The translations under genes were made by a program, and so were the position numbers. This document shows, in pieces, positions 20,404-30,164 of a DNA stretch of 64,000 nucleotides. Source of the stretch: Nibricoccus aquaticus (GTDB lineage Bacteria; Verrucomicrobiota; Verrucomicrobiia; Opitutales; Opitutaceae); assembly GCF_002310495.1 (NCBI RefSeq), contig NZ_CP023344.1:2745501-2809500 (forward strand), read 5' to 3'. Below the pieces are notes generated by a model. The model ran no database searches and was not told the DNA's origin. It saw nothing but the letters and a program-made list of their open reading frames with translations. How positions within the stretch are numbered: position 1 is the stretch's first letter; every line of letters begins with the position of its first letter.

Positions 20404-23343
20404 TTAGCGGCCGTTCCACGTGGTGGAGGTGTCTTTGCTGAGCGTGAGTTCTTTAATAGTCCCGGCGTGGCGGAGTTTGACTGGATTGCCGAGAAGTGAG
20501 CGGACGGTGGCGGAGGTGAGCTTGCCGTCTTTCCAGGCGATATCGACTTCGAAGCCGCCGCGGGCGCGGAGGCCTTTGACGGAGCCGGTGGGCCAGGCGG
20601 CGGGGAGTGCGGGCAGCAGATCGATGAAGCCGTCGCGGTGGGATTGGAGGAGCATCTCGGCGATGCCTGAGGTCGTGCCGAAGTTGCCGTCGATCTGGAA
20701 AGGCGGGTGGGCGTCGAAGAGGTTCGGATACGCGCCGCCGCCTTGCGTGCCGCCCTTGGGTGGAGTCAGCAGGAGGACGAGGACTTGGTGGGCGGTGTCG
20801 CCGTCGAGTGCGCGGGCCCAGAGGTTGACGCGCCAGGCCATGCCCCAGCCGGTGCTTTGGAGGCCGCGGCCATCGAGGGATTTTTTGGCGGCGGCGAAGA
20901 GCTCGGGCGTTTCGGGAGTGATCAGCGCGGACGGATAAAGCGGGTAGAGATGCGAGGTGTGGCGGTGGTTGTTTTTCTCACGGTCGCGGTCGTCGAGCCA
21001 TTCCTGAAGCTGGCCGTATCTTCCAATCTGGAAGGGTGCGAGCTTGGCGGACGTGGCGAGGACTTGGGCGCGGAACTCGGGATCGAGTCCGAGGATTTCG
21101 GAGGACTTGGCGGCTTGGTTGAAGACGTCGCGGACGATGCCGAGATCCATCGTCGGGCCGGGAACGGTACCTTCGTGTTCGGGCGAGTGGGACGGATTGG
21201 TGACGAGCCAGCCGGTTTTTGGCTGTGGGACGAGCGTGTCGATGAAGAACTCGGCGGCGCCTTTGAAGATCGGATACACGTCGGCGAGGAATTTTTTGTC
21301 GCCGGTGAAGAGGTAGTGTTCCCAGAGGTGCGTAGAGAGCCACGCGCCGCCGGTCGGCCACACGCCGGTGCCTGCGGAATCGACGGGAGCGGTGGCGCGC
21401 CAGAGGTCGGTGTTGTGGTGGGTGACCCAGCCGCGGGCCTGATACATGACCTTGGCGGTGTGCGCTCCGGTGACGGAGATGTCGCGGATGAGTTGGAAGA
21501 GGGGCTCGGCGGTTTCGGAGAGATTGGTGACCTCGGCGGGCCAGTAATTCATCTCGGTGTTGATATTGATCGTGTACTTGCCGCCCCAGGCGGCGGTGAG
21601 GGCGTCGTTCCACATGCCCTGGAGATTCGCGGGTTGGTTGCCGGGGCGGGAGCAGGCGATGAGGAGGTAGCGGCCGTATTGAAACTGGAGCGCGGGCAAC
21701 GCGGGGTCGTTGGCGCCGGTGAATTTTTTGATGCGTTCGTCGGTCGGCAGAGCGGAGTCGGCGGTGCGGCCGAGGTCGAGCGAGACGCGGCGGAAGAGCG
21801 ATTGGTGGTCGGCGATATGGCGTGCGCGGAGATCGGCGTAGGATTGTGTTTCGGCGCCGGAGAGATCGCGCGTGGCACGAGCGACGGGATCGGCGGAGAG
21901 GTCTTGGTAGTTGATGAAGTTGGTACCGCTGGAGGCGAGGAGTGTGACGGAGTTGGCGGCGGTGACGGTGATTTTGCCATCGGCGACTTTGACGGAGCCG
22001 CCGTCGTTGAGCGCACGGAGAAGGCCTTTGAAGCGGATGGCGCCGGGCTTGCTGTTCCACTCACTGCCCTGGCCGGAGAGCGTGAGCAGGTTGTTTTCGA
22101 CGGCGACGACGGCGTCGGGGAAGGGCGTGGCCCATGTGGCGGAGAAATTGAGGCTGCCGGGTTTGTCGGCGGTGAGGCGGATGGCGACGACCTGGTCGGG
22201 TGCGCTGGAGAACACCTCGCGCGTATAGGTGACGCTGCCGCGGGTGAAGGTTGTTGTTGCGACGGCGGAATCGAGATCGAGCGAGCGGCGGTAGTTAGTG
22301 ACGGCGCGGTCTTTCTCGTCGGCGAAGTCGATCATCACGGAACCCAGTGTCTGGTATTGAACCATTCGAGATGGGAGACCGAGGGCGTGTTTGGTGAGGA
22401 GGGCTTCGGTTTCTTCGCGTTTGCCGGCGAAAACGAGTTCGCGGGCTTTGCGGATGGCGTCGGGGGCTTCGGGGTTGGCGGGATCGTAGGGCGCGCCGGA
22501 CCAGATGGTGTCGTCGTTGAGCTGGATGCGTTCGCGTTCGATGCCGCCATAAACCATCGCGCCGAGTCGGCCATTGCCGAGCGGGAGAGCCTCGACCCAT
22601 TCGCGGGCGGGGCGGCGGTACCAGAGATTCAGGTCACCGGCGGGGGCTTGGGCGGTGGAGGCGGTGAGGGCGGGTGGAGCGACGAGCGTGAAGAGATTGT
22701 CGCGGGAGGGGATGCGATTAGTGGCGGCGGACGGGAAATCCCAGGCGGCGGCGAGGCCGGTGGCGGGTGTGGTGCCGTTGAAGGCTTGGGCGACTTCGTC
22801 GTCGGTCAGGACGCGGCGGTAAACGGCGAGCGAGTGGATTTTTCCCTGGAAGCGGTTGTTGCCGTCCTGGTCGGCGCCGACGCGGAGGGGCATGCCCTCG
22901 GTGGGGGCGAGGACTTTGTCTTTGGTCGGAGTGAAGGCGGCGACGCGTTTGCCGTTGATGTAGAGCGCGGCGACTTTGTCGGGAGAACTGAAGACGCCGA
23001 CGACGTGCGTGGGGCGATCGGTGGGCAGCGGTTCGGGTGAGGTGCAGACGAGTGGGGCGGACGTGTGGTATTCGATTTTTCCCTGCGCGCCCATGCGGAG
23101 GCTGGGGCCGAGCAAGGTGGCGGGGCCGAAGAGATCGATGACGAAGGCACCGGCGGGGTTGTCGGCGGCGGGGGTGAGCCAGAGTTCGATGGATTGGGCG
23201 CGGGCGAAGCGGAGTTCGGTCGTGCTGATTTCGTAGAAGGGCGTATCGTCGCCGAAGCGGAGGCCGGGGGTGGTGGTAACGGCGGCGTGGGTGGATGCGA
23301 ACAGGAGGGAGGCGAGGAAGGCTAAGAGCGGGAGACGTCGCAT
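20404..23343 (-). CDS. Secreted LamG-like domain fused to GH95 alpha-L-fucosidase / alpha-L-galactosidase
   Basis: The 979-residue protein begins with a signal peptide ([20 protein letters not shown]). Residues about 25-230 look like a concanavalin A/LamG jelly roll ([17 protein letters not shown] is the typical closing helix of such domains). A GH95 enzyme follows from about 240 ([20 protein letters not shown]). Catalytic matches are Asn in [12 protein letters not shown], Glu in PSHSPEHEG and Asp in [17 protein letters not shown]. Compared with the GH95 at 13545, the region around the catalytic Glu is SHSPEHE instead of SNSPENA, which could mean a different sugar. The LamG part probably binds glycan. 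It is in a minus-strand series with GH28 downstream and CE8 upstream. Confidence 0.9.
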   Translation of the reverse strand: MRRLPLLAFLASLLFASTHAAVTTTPGLRFGDDTPFYEISTTELRFARAQSIELWLTPAADNPAGAFVIDLFGPATLLGPSLRMGAQGKIEYHTSAPLVCTSPEPLPTDRPTHVVGVFSSPDKVAALYINGKRVAAFTPTKDKVLAPTEGMPLRVGADQDGNNRFQGKIHSLAVYRRVLTDDEVAQAFNGTTPATGLAAAWDFPSAATNRIPSRDNLFTLVAPPALTASTAQAPAGDLNLWYRRPAREWVEALPLGNGRLGAMVYGGIERERIQLNDDTIWSGAPYDPANPEAPDAIRKARELVFAGKREETEALLTKHALGLPSRMVQYQTLGSVMIDFADEKDRAVTNYRRSLDLDSAVATTTFTRGSVTYTREVFSSAPDQVVAIRLTADKPGSLNFSATWATPFPDAVVAVENNLLTLSGQGSEWNSKPGAIRFKGLLRALNDGGSVKVADGKITVTAANSVTLLASSGTNFINYQDLSADPVARATRDLSGAETQSYADLRARHIADHQSLFRRVSLDLGRTADSALPTDERIKKFTGANDPALPALQFQYGRYLLIACSRPGNQPANLQGMWNDALTAAWGGKYTININTEMNYWPAEVTNLSETAEPLFQLIRDISVTGAHTAKVMYQARGWVTHHNTDLWRATAPVDSAGTGVWPTGGAWLSTHLWEHYLFTGDKKFLADVYPIFKGAAEFFIDTLVPQPKTGWLVTNPSHSPEHEGTVPGPTMDLGIVRDVFNQAAKSSEILGLDPEFRAQVLATSAKLAPFQIGRYGQLQEWLDDRDREKNNHRHTSHLYPLYPSALITPETPELFAAAKKSLDGRGLQSTGWGMAWRVNLWARALDGDTAHQVLVLLLTPPKGGTQGGGAYPNLFDAHPPFQIDGNFGTTSGIAEMLLQSHRDGFIDLLPALPAAWPTGSVKGLRARGGFEVDIAWKDGKLTSATVRSLLGNPVKLRHAGTIKELTLSKDTSTTWNGR

Positions 23344-23355
23344 GGCGGTAGACGC

Positions 23356-23394
23356 GAATTTTTTAGACAGGATTACGGGATTAACAGGATTCGG
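23356..23394. repeat. ACAGGATTAA-type dispersed repeat
   Basis: The plus strand reads GAATTTTTTAGACAGGATTA and then CGGGATTAACAGGATTCGG, a diverged copy of the repeat at 20336, 24515 and 33938. It lies 12 bases upstream of the LamG-GH95 start codon, within the leader of that gene. Confidence 0.7.
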
Positions 23395-23427
23395 CAGAGA
23401 GGCCTCTCCGGGAGCAGTACCAGGATC

Positions 23428-24471
23428 TTATTGGGTGGGATTCCATGAGTCGGTGCCGCCGAGGATGTTTTCGAGGGTGTAGGCGGCGGCTTCGGTGTCG
23501 GTGAGTTGTTTCGACCACGAGACACGGGCTGCTGGATTGGCACCGGGGCCGGTGGATTTGTATTCGGCGTAGCGGGCGGTCTTTTCGTTGTCGGCGCGGC
23601 CCCAGTTATTCCAGCCGGTAGGGGCGATGTGGTCGCCCATCTCGCATTCGATGAAGGCGACCGCGCCGTATGGCCGCCATGGACGGCCGAGGGTGGCGAG
23701 GGGACGGGATTTTTTCGCGGGATCGGCGGGCTCCCAGGGTGTGTCGTCGCCAGTGAGGCGGCAGCGAAGGAAAACGTAGCCGAAGGGTTTTTCCTGGGGG
23801 GGGCTGGCGGCGGTGACGTGGCCGCCTGCCTTGCTGCGGAGTTCGCAGTTTTCGAAGACGGCGGTGGCGCCTCCGAAGATGAAATCGACGCGGCCTTCGA
23901 TGTAACAGTCGCGGAAATACTGGCGGCCGTTGTTCGCCATCAGCGTGTCCTGCCAGCCGAGGAGGCGGCAGTTGCGGACTACGGCGCGGTCACCGTCGAG
24001 GCGGAGGGCGAGGGCCTGGCCGCGGTCACCGGCGATGTTTTCGATGGTGAGGTTGGTGGCGGAGAAGTCGTCGCCTTGGGCGATGAGCGTGATGCCTTCG
24101 TTTTTTTCGAGGCGGCGCTCTTTCAGCGTTTCGTAGACGTTGAGATGGAAGCTGAGGACGGTGGTGTTTGCGTCTTCGCCGACGAGGTGGATGAAGCGTT
24201 TGGACTTCGGGATGAGCGTCTGCTGCCAGCGGTAGCGGCCGGGTTTGATGAGGATGACGTAGGGCTTCTCGGCGTTGTCAGGGGAGGCGTCGATCGCGGC
24301 TTGGAGGGTTTTGAATTGGGCGTCCTTGGCGGGGGAGACGACGGCGTCGTAGGTGGCGGGGATCGGGAGTGACGGGAGCGTGGGGACGGAGGACGGCTCG
24401 GCGGAGATTGCGGCGGGGGTGATGGCGAGTAGTGAGAGCGCAATGAAGGCGAAGGGCGGAATGCGTGACAT
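23428..24471 (-). CDS. Secreted pectinesterase, CE8
   Basis: ATG 24471 is chosen because it opens a signal peptide (MSRIPPFAFIALSLLAITPA); the longer frame to 24579 merely translates a dispersed repeat. The 347-residue enzyme folds as a right-handed beta-helix. CE8 residues are visible: Gln in LLGWQDTLM, catalytic Asp in YIEGRVDFIFGGA (with the second Asp region before it) and Arg-Trp in LGRPWRPYGAV. It removes methyl esters from homogalacturonan and so prepares pectin for the GH28 enzyme encoded two genes downstream. The 84-base gap to the LamG-GH95 gene suggests shared transcription. Confidence 0.94.
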   Translation of the reverse strand: MSRIPPFAFIALSLLAITPAAISAEPSSVPTLPSLPIPATYDAVVSPAKDAQFKTLQAAIDASPDNAEKPYVILIKPGRYRWQQTLIPKSKRFIHLVGEDANTTVLSFHLNVYETLKERRLEKNEGITLIAQGDDFSATNLTIENIAGDRGQALALRLDGDRAVVRNCRLLGWQDTLMANNGRQYFRDCYIEGRVDFIFGGATAVFENCELRSKAGGHVTAASPPQEKPFGYVFLRCRLTGDDTPWEPADPAKKSRPLATLGRPWRPYGAVAFIECEMGDHIAPTGWNNWGRADNEKTARYAEYKSTGPGANPAARVSWSKQLTDTEAAAYTLENILGGTDSWNPTQ

Positions 24472-24483
24472 GGGGAGACGGAG

Positions 24484-24553
24484 GGATCGCGGAAGGGCGG
24501 AGGCGCGGAGGCCCGAATTTTTGGACAGGATTAAGAGGATTAACAGGATTTGG
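24484..24553. repeat. Composite dispersed repeat, second copy
   Basis: ATCGCGGAAGGGCGGAGGCG followed by GAATTTTTGGACAGGATTAA and AGAGGATTAACAGGATTTGG repeats the arrangement at 20297-20374. It fills the gap between the GH3 stop and the CE8 start, so two different gene junctions of this run carry homologous spacers. Confidence 0.75.
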
Positions 24554-24585
24554 AGGGAGGACGGAGCGCGTGCGAGCACGCTGGC

Positions 24586-27273
24586 CTACGGGGTGATGCG
24601 GAGCTCGGTTTTTTGGAGGGGTTTGTCGGAGGAGGAGCTGGCAGCGAGGGACCAGGTGATGGGATCGGTGACGTAGCGGCTCGTGGATTCGTCCCAGCGG
24701 CGGAGGCGCTGGAGGGGGATTTCGATGGCGACGGTTTTGGTTTCGCCTGCCTTGAAATGAACGCGGGAGAAGCCGATGAGCTGACGCAGCGGCATGGATA
24801 CGGGAGGATTTTGGGCGGTGGCGTAGAGTTGGATGACTTCGTCGCCGTCGCGCTGGCCGGTGTTTTTCACGGTGACGCGGGCGGTGATGGTTTCGGTGGC
24901 TTTGGCGATCGATTTGGAGAGCGCGATTTTTTCGTAGGAGAAAGTCGTGTAGCTCAGGCCGTGGCCGAAGGCGTAGAGGGGCTTGCCCTTGAAGTGGAGG
25001 TAGGTGCGGTTGGCGAAGCTGTAGTCTTCGAACGGAGGTAGATCGCTGTCGTCGCGGTAGAAGGTGAGCGGGAGGCGTCCAGCGGGGTTGTAGTCGCCGA
25101 GGATCGCGTCGGCCACGGCGTCGCCGCCGCGCTGGCCGTAGTACCAGGCTTCGAGGATGGCGTTGGGTTTGGCGGTGTCGAAGGAGAGCGGGCTGCCGTT
25201 GCAGAGGACGACGATGAAGGGTTTACCGAGGGCGGCTACGGCGTCGATGAGGTCGCGCTGGGATTTCGGGAGGAGGATGCTGGTGCGATCGCCGCCGGTG
25301 AAACCCTCGACGTTGACCTTCATCTCTTCGCCTTCGAGGGCGGGCGTGATGCCGAGCGTGAGGATGATGTGATCGGCGGCGCGGGCTTGCGCGAGGGCTT
25401 CGTCGAGTCCGCCGGGCGGGCGCCAGCCGAACTGGATGCGGCCGATCTGCGTGCCGGGGCGCTGCGTGTATTCGAGGCGGACTTTGTAAGCGCGGCCGGC
25501 TTCGAGCGTGAGCTTGGTGTTGGCGACGCGTTCGACGGCGGCGTTGTGAACGGATTTGGAATGCACGGGATCTCCGGCGACGGGCTTGTCGTCGATGAAG
25601 AGTTGGGCTGCGCCGATGTAGCTGATGCCGAGATCGTGTTCGCCGGATTTGGTAGGAACGAGGACGCCGGACCAGCGGAGGTTTACGTTTTCGACGGGGA
25701 GGCCGGGGACGGGTTGGGCGGGGTTCCAGTAGAAATCGATCTGGGCGTCGGTGCGTTTGTCGGCGGGCGAGGAAGTGAAATCGTTTTTGGCGAAGAGCTC
25801 GCGGGTGAGGCCGGTCGTGGCGCGTTGGTCGTCGGAGAAGAGGACGTTGTCAGCGAAAGGGCGGCCGCCTTCGCGGAAGCCGGTGACGAGCGGGACGGCG
25901 GGGTCGTAGGTGACTTTGATGCCAACGGACTCGAAGCGTGTGCGGAGGGCTTTGGCGAGCGTGACGGGTTTCGAGGGCGTGCCGGCGTAGTTGCCGAGGA
26001 GCGCGAGGTAGTCGTCGCCGGTGGGGCCGAGGATGGCGACGTGTTTGAGTTTCTTGGCGTCCCACGGGAGCGAGCCGTCGTTTTTGAGAAGAACGAGACT
26101 CTGACGCGCGGCTTCGAGAGCGAGGCGGTCGTGGGCGGGCGTGTCGTTGGCGGAGAGCGGTATCCGGGCGTAGGGTACGCGTTCGGCGGGGTCGAACATG
26201 CCGAGGCGGAAGCGGAGCGTGTAGAGGCGGCGGAGGGCGTTATCGACGTCGGCTTCGGTGAGGAGGCCGCGGTTGATGGCTTCGGGGATGTGTTTGAAGG
26301 TGCTGTCGGAGCAGAGCTCGTTGCCAGCCTTGATGGCGGCGGCGATGGCCTCGGCGCCGGTCTTCACGAATTTGTGGCCGCGCTCGTTGAACATGTCGTT
26401 CACGGTGCCGACGTCGCCGACCACGGCGCCGTCGAAGCCCCATTCGGTGCGGAGGATGTCGGTGAGCAGTTCGCGGTGGCCGGGAGCGGGGATGCCGTTG
26501 ACGGCGTTGTACGCGCTCATGACGGAGGTGGCGGCGGCTTCGCGGATGCCCATCTCAAAGGGCGGGAGTTCGATCTCGCGGAGATCGCGCGGCGAGATGA
26601 CGGCGTTGAAATGGTGGCGGGGCGTTTCGGGTCCGCTGTGGACGGCGTAGTGTTTGAGCGTGGCGACCGTCTTGAGGTAGCGCGGGTCGCTGCCTTGGAG
26701 GCCGCGCGTGAAGGCGACGCCGAGGACGCCGGAGAGGAGCGGGTCTTCGCCGTAGGTTTCCTGGCCGCGGCCCCAGCGTGGATCGCGGAAGATATTAATG
26801 TTGGGCGACCAGATGGTGATGCCTTCGTAGATCTTGGTGTCGCCGTTACCGGTGCGGAGGGTCTCGTGGTATTTGGCGCGGGCTTCGGTGGAGATGACGT
26901 CGGCGATTTCCTGGTGGAGCGTGGGATTCCAGGTGGCGGCGAGGCCGATGGCCTGCGGGAAAACAGTGGCGATGCCGTTACGGGCGACGCCGTGGAGGCC
27001 TTCGTTCCACCAGTGGTAGGACGGAATGCCGAGGCGTGGGATGGCGGTGTTTTCCATGCCGATCTGGGAGACTTTTTCCTCAAGGGTGAGATGGGAGATG
27101 AGGTCGTCGACGCGCTCGGCGAGCGGGAGGTCGGGGTTGCGGAATTTTTCGGGGAAGGCGGCTGTGGCGGAAGATGAAGCCGGGGCGGAAGGCGCGGCGG
27201 GCGGCTGGGCGTGGGCGGCGAGAAGCGCGGAAGCGGCGAGGGCGGCGGAAAGGACGAGGCGGGTAAGTTTCAT
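24586..27273 (-). CDS. Secreted GH3 beta-glycosidase with PA14 insert (beta-xylosidase/beta-glucosidase type)
   Basis: The 895-residue protein has a signal peptide (MKLTRLVLSAALAASALLAA). The GH3 barrel has IPSYHWWNEGLHGVARNG, the form seen in bacterial beta-xylosidase-like members, and LKHYAVHSGPE. The nucleophile is Asp in GFDGAVVGDVGTVNDM, where most relatives have SD. The (alpha/beta)6 domain follows (LALEAARQSLVLLKNDG, VAILGPTGDD), interrupted at about 480-620 by a PA14 carbohydrate-binding insert (FIDDKPVAGDPV). The protein ends with a fibronectin III-like domain (VTVKNTGQRDGDEVIQLY). A xylosidase role would fit the GH115 in the cluster, but glucosidase or arabinosidase activity is possible. 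The leader before the ATG is CCCCCCC with no Shine-Dalgarno. Confidence 0.9.
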   Translation of the reverse strand: MKLTRLVLSAALAASALLAAHAQPPAAPSAPASSSATAAFPEKFRNPDLPLAERVDDLISHLTLEEKVSQIGMENTAIPRLGIPSYHWWNEGLHGVARNGIATVFPQAIGLAATWNPTLHQEIADVISTEARAKYHETLRTGNGDTKIYEGITIWSPNINIFRDPRWGRGQETYGEDPLLSGVLGVAFTRGLQGSDPRYLKTVATLKHYAVHSGPETPRHHFNAVISPRDLREIELPPFEMGIREAAATSVMSAYNAVNGIPAPGHRELLTDILRTEWGFDGAVVGDVGTVNDMFNERGHKFVKTGAEAIAAAIKAGNELCSDSTFKHIPEAINRGLLTEADVDNALRRLYTLRFRLGMFDPAERVPYARIPLSANDTPAHDRLALEAARQSLVLLKNDGSLPWDAKKLKHVAILGPTGDDYLALLGNYAGTPSKPVTLAKALRTRFESVGIKVTYDPAVPLVTGFREGGRPFADNVLFSDDQRATTGLTRELFAKNDFTSSPADKRTDAQIDFYWNPAQPVPGLPVENVNLRWSGVLVPTKSGEHDLGISYIGAAQLFIDDKPVAGDPVHSKSVHNAAVERVANTKLTLEAGRAYKVRLEYTQRPGTQIGRIQFGWRPPGGLDEALAQARAADHIILTLGITPALEGEEMKVNVEGFTGGDRTSILLPKSQRDLIDAVAALGKPFIVVLCNGSPLSFDTAKPNAILEAWYYGQRGGDAVADAILGDYNPAGRLPLTFYRDDSDLPPFEDYSFANRTYLHFKGKPLYAFGHGLSYTTFSYEKIALSKSIAKATETITARVTVKNTGQRDGDEVIQLYATAQNPPVSMPLRQLIGFSRVHFKAGETKTVAIEIPLQRLRRWDESTSRYVTDPITWSLAASSSSDKPLQKTELRITP

Positions 27274-27415
27274 GGGGGGGACGCGAATCGTGCAAAGTCA
27301 GCGGCTGGCCGAAGTGACAGCTAGGGGCAGCCGGAGGGAGAGACGTTTGCGCTATCCGATGGATGCGCGAATGGTGGGATGCGCGCTTTGTTGCGCAGCG
27401 AAGGACGGGCGAAAG

Positions 27416-27455
27416 AGATCGCGGAAGCGCGGAAGGGCGGAAACGCGGAAAAAAC
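27416..27455. repeat. GCGGAAG-type dispersed repeat
   Basis: GAGATCGCGGAAGCGCGGAA continuing GGGCGGAAACGCGG lies in the 218-base gap between the GH127 stop and the GH3 start. It matches the first block of the composites at 20297 and 24484 and the copies at 48939 and 57004. Confidence 0.65.
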
Positions 27456-27491
27456 GAGCCGAGGCGGAACGGCGTCGCGCGAGCGCGAGCG

Positions 27492-30008
27492 TTACGGGCG
27501 GAGGAGGCGCAGGTCGTAGATGCTGGCGGTGCGGGATTTTTCGGCGGCGCGGAATTTGACCGTGAGCGTGCGGGCGTCAGAGGCGAGGGTTTCGCGGATC
27601 AGGTCGGCGGGGATGGGGTAGGCGACGTCGGTGAAGCGGTCGTGCTGGTGGCCGTCGAGGGAGACGGTGGCGATGACGCGGTCGTTGACGACGATGTCGA
27701 AGTGGCGGCCGCGTTCGGCGGCGAAGTAGGTGACGCGGAGTTCCAGCGTGGTGTCGGCTGTGAAGCCGGGAACGGCGGTGACGGTGGAGTCGGAGGAGGA
27801 GCGGGGGCGTGAAACGAGAGCGGACGCGGCGGGGATTTTGAGTTGGTAGCTGAACCACTTGCTTGCGTCGCGCCAGCGGCGGCCGAGGTGGGAGCCGGTG
27901 TTGGTGGCTTCGCCGGCGAAGGCGTGTTCGACTTCGGGTTGTTGTTCGCCGGGGATGACGCGGTCGAGGGTTCGGGTTTCGAGTTCGTTGCGGGCTTTTT
28001 CTTCGGCGGCGAGTTGGGCGGTGAGTTCAGTGTAGCGTTCGGGGGTGGCGACGCGGAAGTAGGTAAGGTAGCGGGCGTCGTGTATTCGGGAGAAGGGCAC
28101 GAGCTGGAGGTCGCGGTAGTTGTCGGGCCGGAGGAGTTCGCGGGCGGTGAAGGTGAGGGACTTGCCGGGAACGGGCGTGATTTTTGAGGCGAAGGTTTTT
28201 TCGTTGCCGACGAGTGTGGGGGCGGAGTCGAGCGGGAGGTAAGGTCCGGGGGCGACGTGGCCCATGCGGCTGTCGTCGGCGCGGAGACCGTCGAGAGACT
28301 CAGTGCCGGTTTTGGCGGCTAGGACGATGGGGCCGTGGAGGATGGCGGCGTAGTCGGAGCCGTCGGGGAGGCGTTCGAGAGTAGTGCGCATTGGCAGGAT
28401 AATTTCTACGCGATCACCATCGTGCCACTCACGGGTGATTTCTGAATAGGACTGAGAGTAGAATCCGAAGGAAGTGGGCCGTTTTAGGTCGCCCATGCTA
28501 ACGCTGAAGTCCTTTCGGTCTGCCCATGCGGGTATGCGGATGCGCAGCGAAAATCGGGTAGGCTTTTTAACACGGACGGTGAGAGTCGAGCGGCCTTCGT
28601 CGGGAAATTTTGTTTCCTGGGTCACTGTGACGCCCTTTGATTTCCAGTTGAGGCTTGAAGCGATGAAGAGGTTTACGAAGAGCGCCTCGCCTTGATGGGC
28701 GTAGATGAAGTGGGCGTATTTGCCGTGGCTTTCGAGGCCGGAGCCGACGCAGCACCAGAAGGAGGTCTCGGGCTGCGAGTAGACGCGGTAGTGGCGCGGG
28801 CGCATCGGCGTGAAGTAGACGAAGCCGCCGTGCTGCGGGTGTTGGGATGAGAGGATATGGTTGAAGAGGGCGCGTTCGTAGTAGTCGGCGTAGCGGGCGA
28901 GGGGATCGAGGCGGAAGAGTTGTTCGGAGAGGCGGAGGAGGTTGTAGGTGTTGCAGGTCTCGGGGCCTTCGCGCGACTCGATCATCGAGGAGAAATCGTC
29001 GGACGGGTGGAAGTGTTCGCGGACGCTGTCGCCGCCGATGGCGACGCTGCGGCGGGTGACGACGGTGTCCCAGAAGAAGCGGGAGGCATCGAGCCAAGCG
29101 GTGTCGTTATCCAGTTCGCCGATACGGGCGAAGCCGATGGCTTTGGGGATCTGGGTGTTGGCGTGGAGGCCGGTGAGTTTGTCCTCGTGGCGGAGGAGAG
29201 GGTCGAGGATTTCGCGGTGGGAGAAGCGGCGGGCGAGTTTCAGGTATTTCGTGTCGCCGGTGATGGCGGCGACGTCGGCGAGGACTTCGTTCATGCCGCC
29301 GTGTTCGCAGCGGAGCATGGTCTGGATCTGGTCGTCGGTGAGCGTGGTGAAGAGGGCGTCGCACCAATCGGAGAGGCGGATGAGGACGTCGCGGGCTTGT
29401 TCGTTTTTGGTGATGAGCCAGGCTTCGCGGAGGCCGGCGAAGAGTTTGTGGAGGTTGTACCAGGGAACCCAGCGGCCGTTGATGGAGAAGTTGGTGGCGT
29501 CGATTTTGCCGGCGCGGATTTCGTCCCAGAATTTTTTGCCGTCGGGAACGGCGCCTACGTAGCCATCGCCGGAGGCGGCCTGGCAGGCGGCGAACTCGGC
29601 GATCATGTAGTCGAGGCGGCGGCGGAGCTCGGTGTCGCCGGTGTCGGCGACCATTTGGGCGAGGGCGGTGACGACGTGGCCGGCGGTGTGGCCGTCGAGG
29701 CCGGTGCTTTCCCAGTTGGGGTATTTGGGGGCTTTGGGCTCGAGGCCGACGGAGGTGCGGAAAGGGGCGAGGAGACGGTCGGGGTCGAGGGCGAGGAGGT
29801 AGGCGCGGTTGAGGTCCTGCGCGTGTTTGAAAGGGCCGTCGAGGAGGCGGACGTCAGTGAGCGGGAAAAATTCGAGAGGTTTTCCGGTGTGTTGTTGCGA
29901 GAGATCGACGGACGTGGCGCGGGTGGGGGAAGGAAGGAGAGTGAGTGCGAATGCGGTGAGGGCGGCGAAGGTGGCGGCGCGGCGGGGTGAGCGGCGGGTG
30001 TGGGGCAT
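27492..30008 (-). CDS. Secreted GH127-type beta-L-arabinofuranosidase (DUF1680 family)
   Basis: ATG 30008 (MPHTRRSPRRAATFAALTAF) gives a signal peptide and 838 residues; the frame continues to 30794 only as antisense of the divergent gene. The (alpha/alpha)6 barrel carries the metal/nucleophile set known from bifidobacterial HypBA1: Glu and Cys in GPETCNTYNLLRL and the Cys pair in SFWCCVGSGLESHGKY, where the first of the pair is the usual nucleophile. Other family motifs are GLDGHTAGHVVTALA and WYNLHKLFAGL. A C-terminal beta-rich domain of about 180 residues follows. The enzyme should release beta-L-arabinofuranose or a related sugar from pectic side chains or glycoproteins; GH146 and other DUF1680 members are alternatives. 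It diverges from the double GH43 gene across 156 bases. Confidence 0.92.
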   Translation of the reverse strand: MPHTRRSPRRAATFAALTAFALTLLPSPTRATSVDLSQQHTGKPLEFFPLTDVRLLDGPFKHAQDLNRAYLLALDPDRLLAPFRTSVGLEPKAPKYPNWESTGLDGHTAGHVVTALAQMVADTGDTELRRRLDYMIAEFAACQAASGDGYVGAVPDGKKFWDEIRAGKIDATNFSINGRWVPWYNLHKLFAGLREAWLITKNEQARDVLIRLSDWCDALFTTLTDDQIQTMLRCEHGGMNEVLADVAAITGDTKYLKLARRFSHREILDPLLRHEDKLTGLHANTQIPKAIGFARIGELDNDTAWLDASRFFWDTVVTRRSVAIGGDSVREHFHPSDDFSSMIESREGPETCNTYNLLRLSEQLFRLDPLARYADYYERALFNHILSSQHPQHGGFVYFTPMRPRHYRVYSQPETSFWCCVGSGLESHGKYAHFIYAHQGEALFVNLFIASSLNWKSKGVTVTQETKFPDEGRSTLTVRVKKPTRFSLRIRIPAWADRKDFSVSMGDLKRPTSFGFYSQSYSEITREWHDGDRVEIILPMRTTLERLPDGSDYAAILHGPIVLAAKTGTESLDGLRADDSRMGHVAPGPYLPLDSAPTLVGNEKTFASKITPVPGKSLTFTARELLRPDNYRDLQLVPFSRIHDARYLTYFRVATPERYTELTAQLAAEEKARNELETRTLDRVIPGEQQPEVEHAFAGEATNTGSHLGRRWRDASKWFSYQLKIPAASALVSRPRSSSDSTVTAVPGFTADTTLELRVTYFAAERGRHFDIVVNDRVIATVSLDGHQHDRFTDVAYPIPADLIRETLASDARTLTVKFRAAEKSRTASIYDLRLLRP

Positions 30009-30164
30009 GAGGGGAGGGAAAGTGGGCGGGAGGGTTTCTCGATGTTGGCGCTGCTTGACGGTCGTGTGGCGCGGTGAGGGGCTGGACTGTAAGGGAGGAA
30101 AGTGTGGAAGCGAGCGTTGCGCCGGGGACGGCGGAGGGTTCTGTGGGCGGACATCGTTGTGAAA

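Noticed and set aside
20707-23040. 777-codon plus-strand frame over the LamG-GH95 gene
   Set aside because: Composition is that of an antisense shadow; the GH95 motifs lie on the minus strand.
25369-27177. 602-codon plus-strand frame over the GH3 gene
   Set aside because: Antisense shadow; GH3 motifs and the nucleophile lie on the minus strand.
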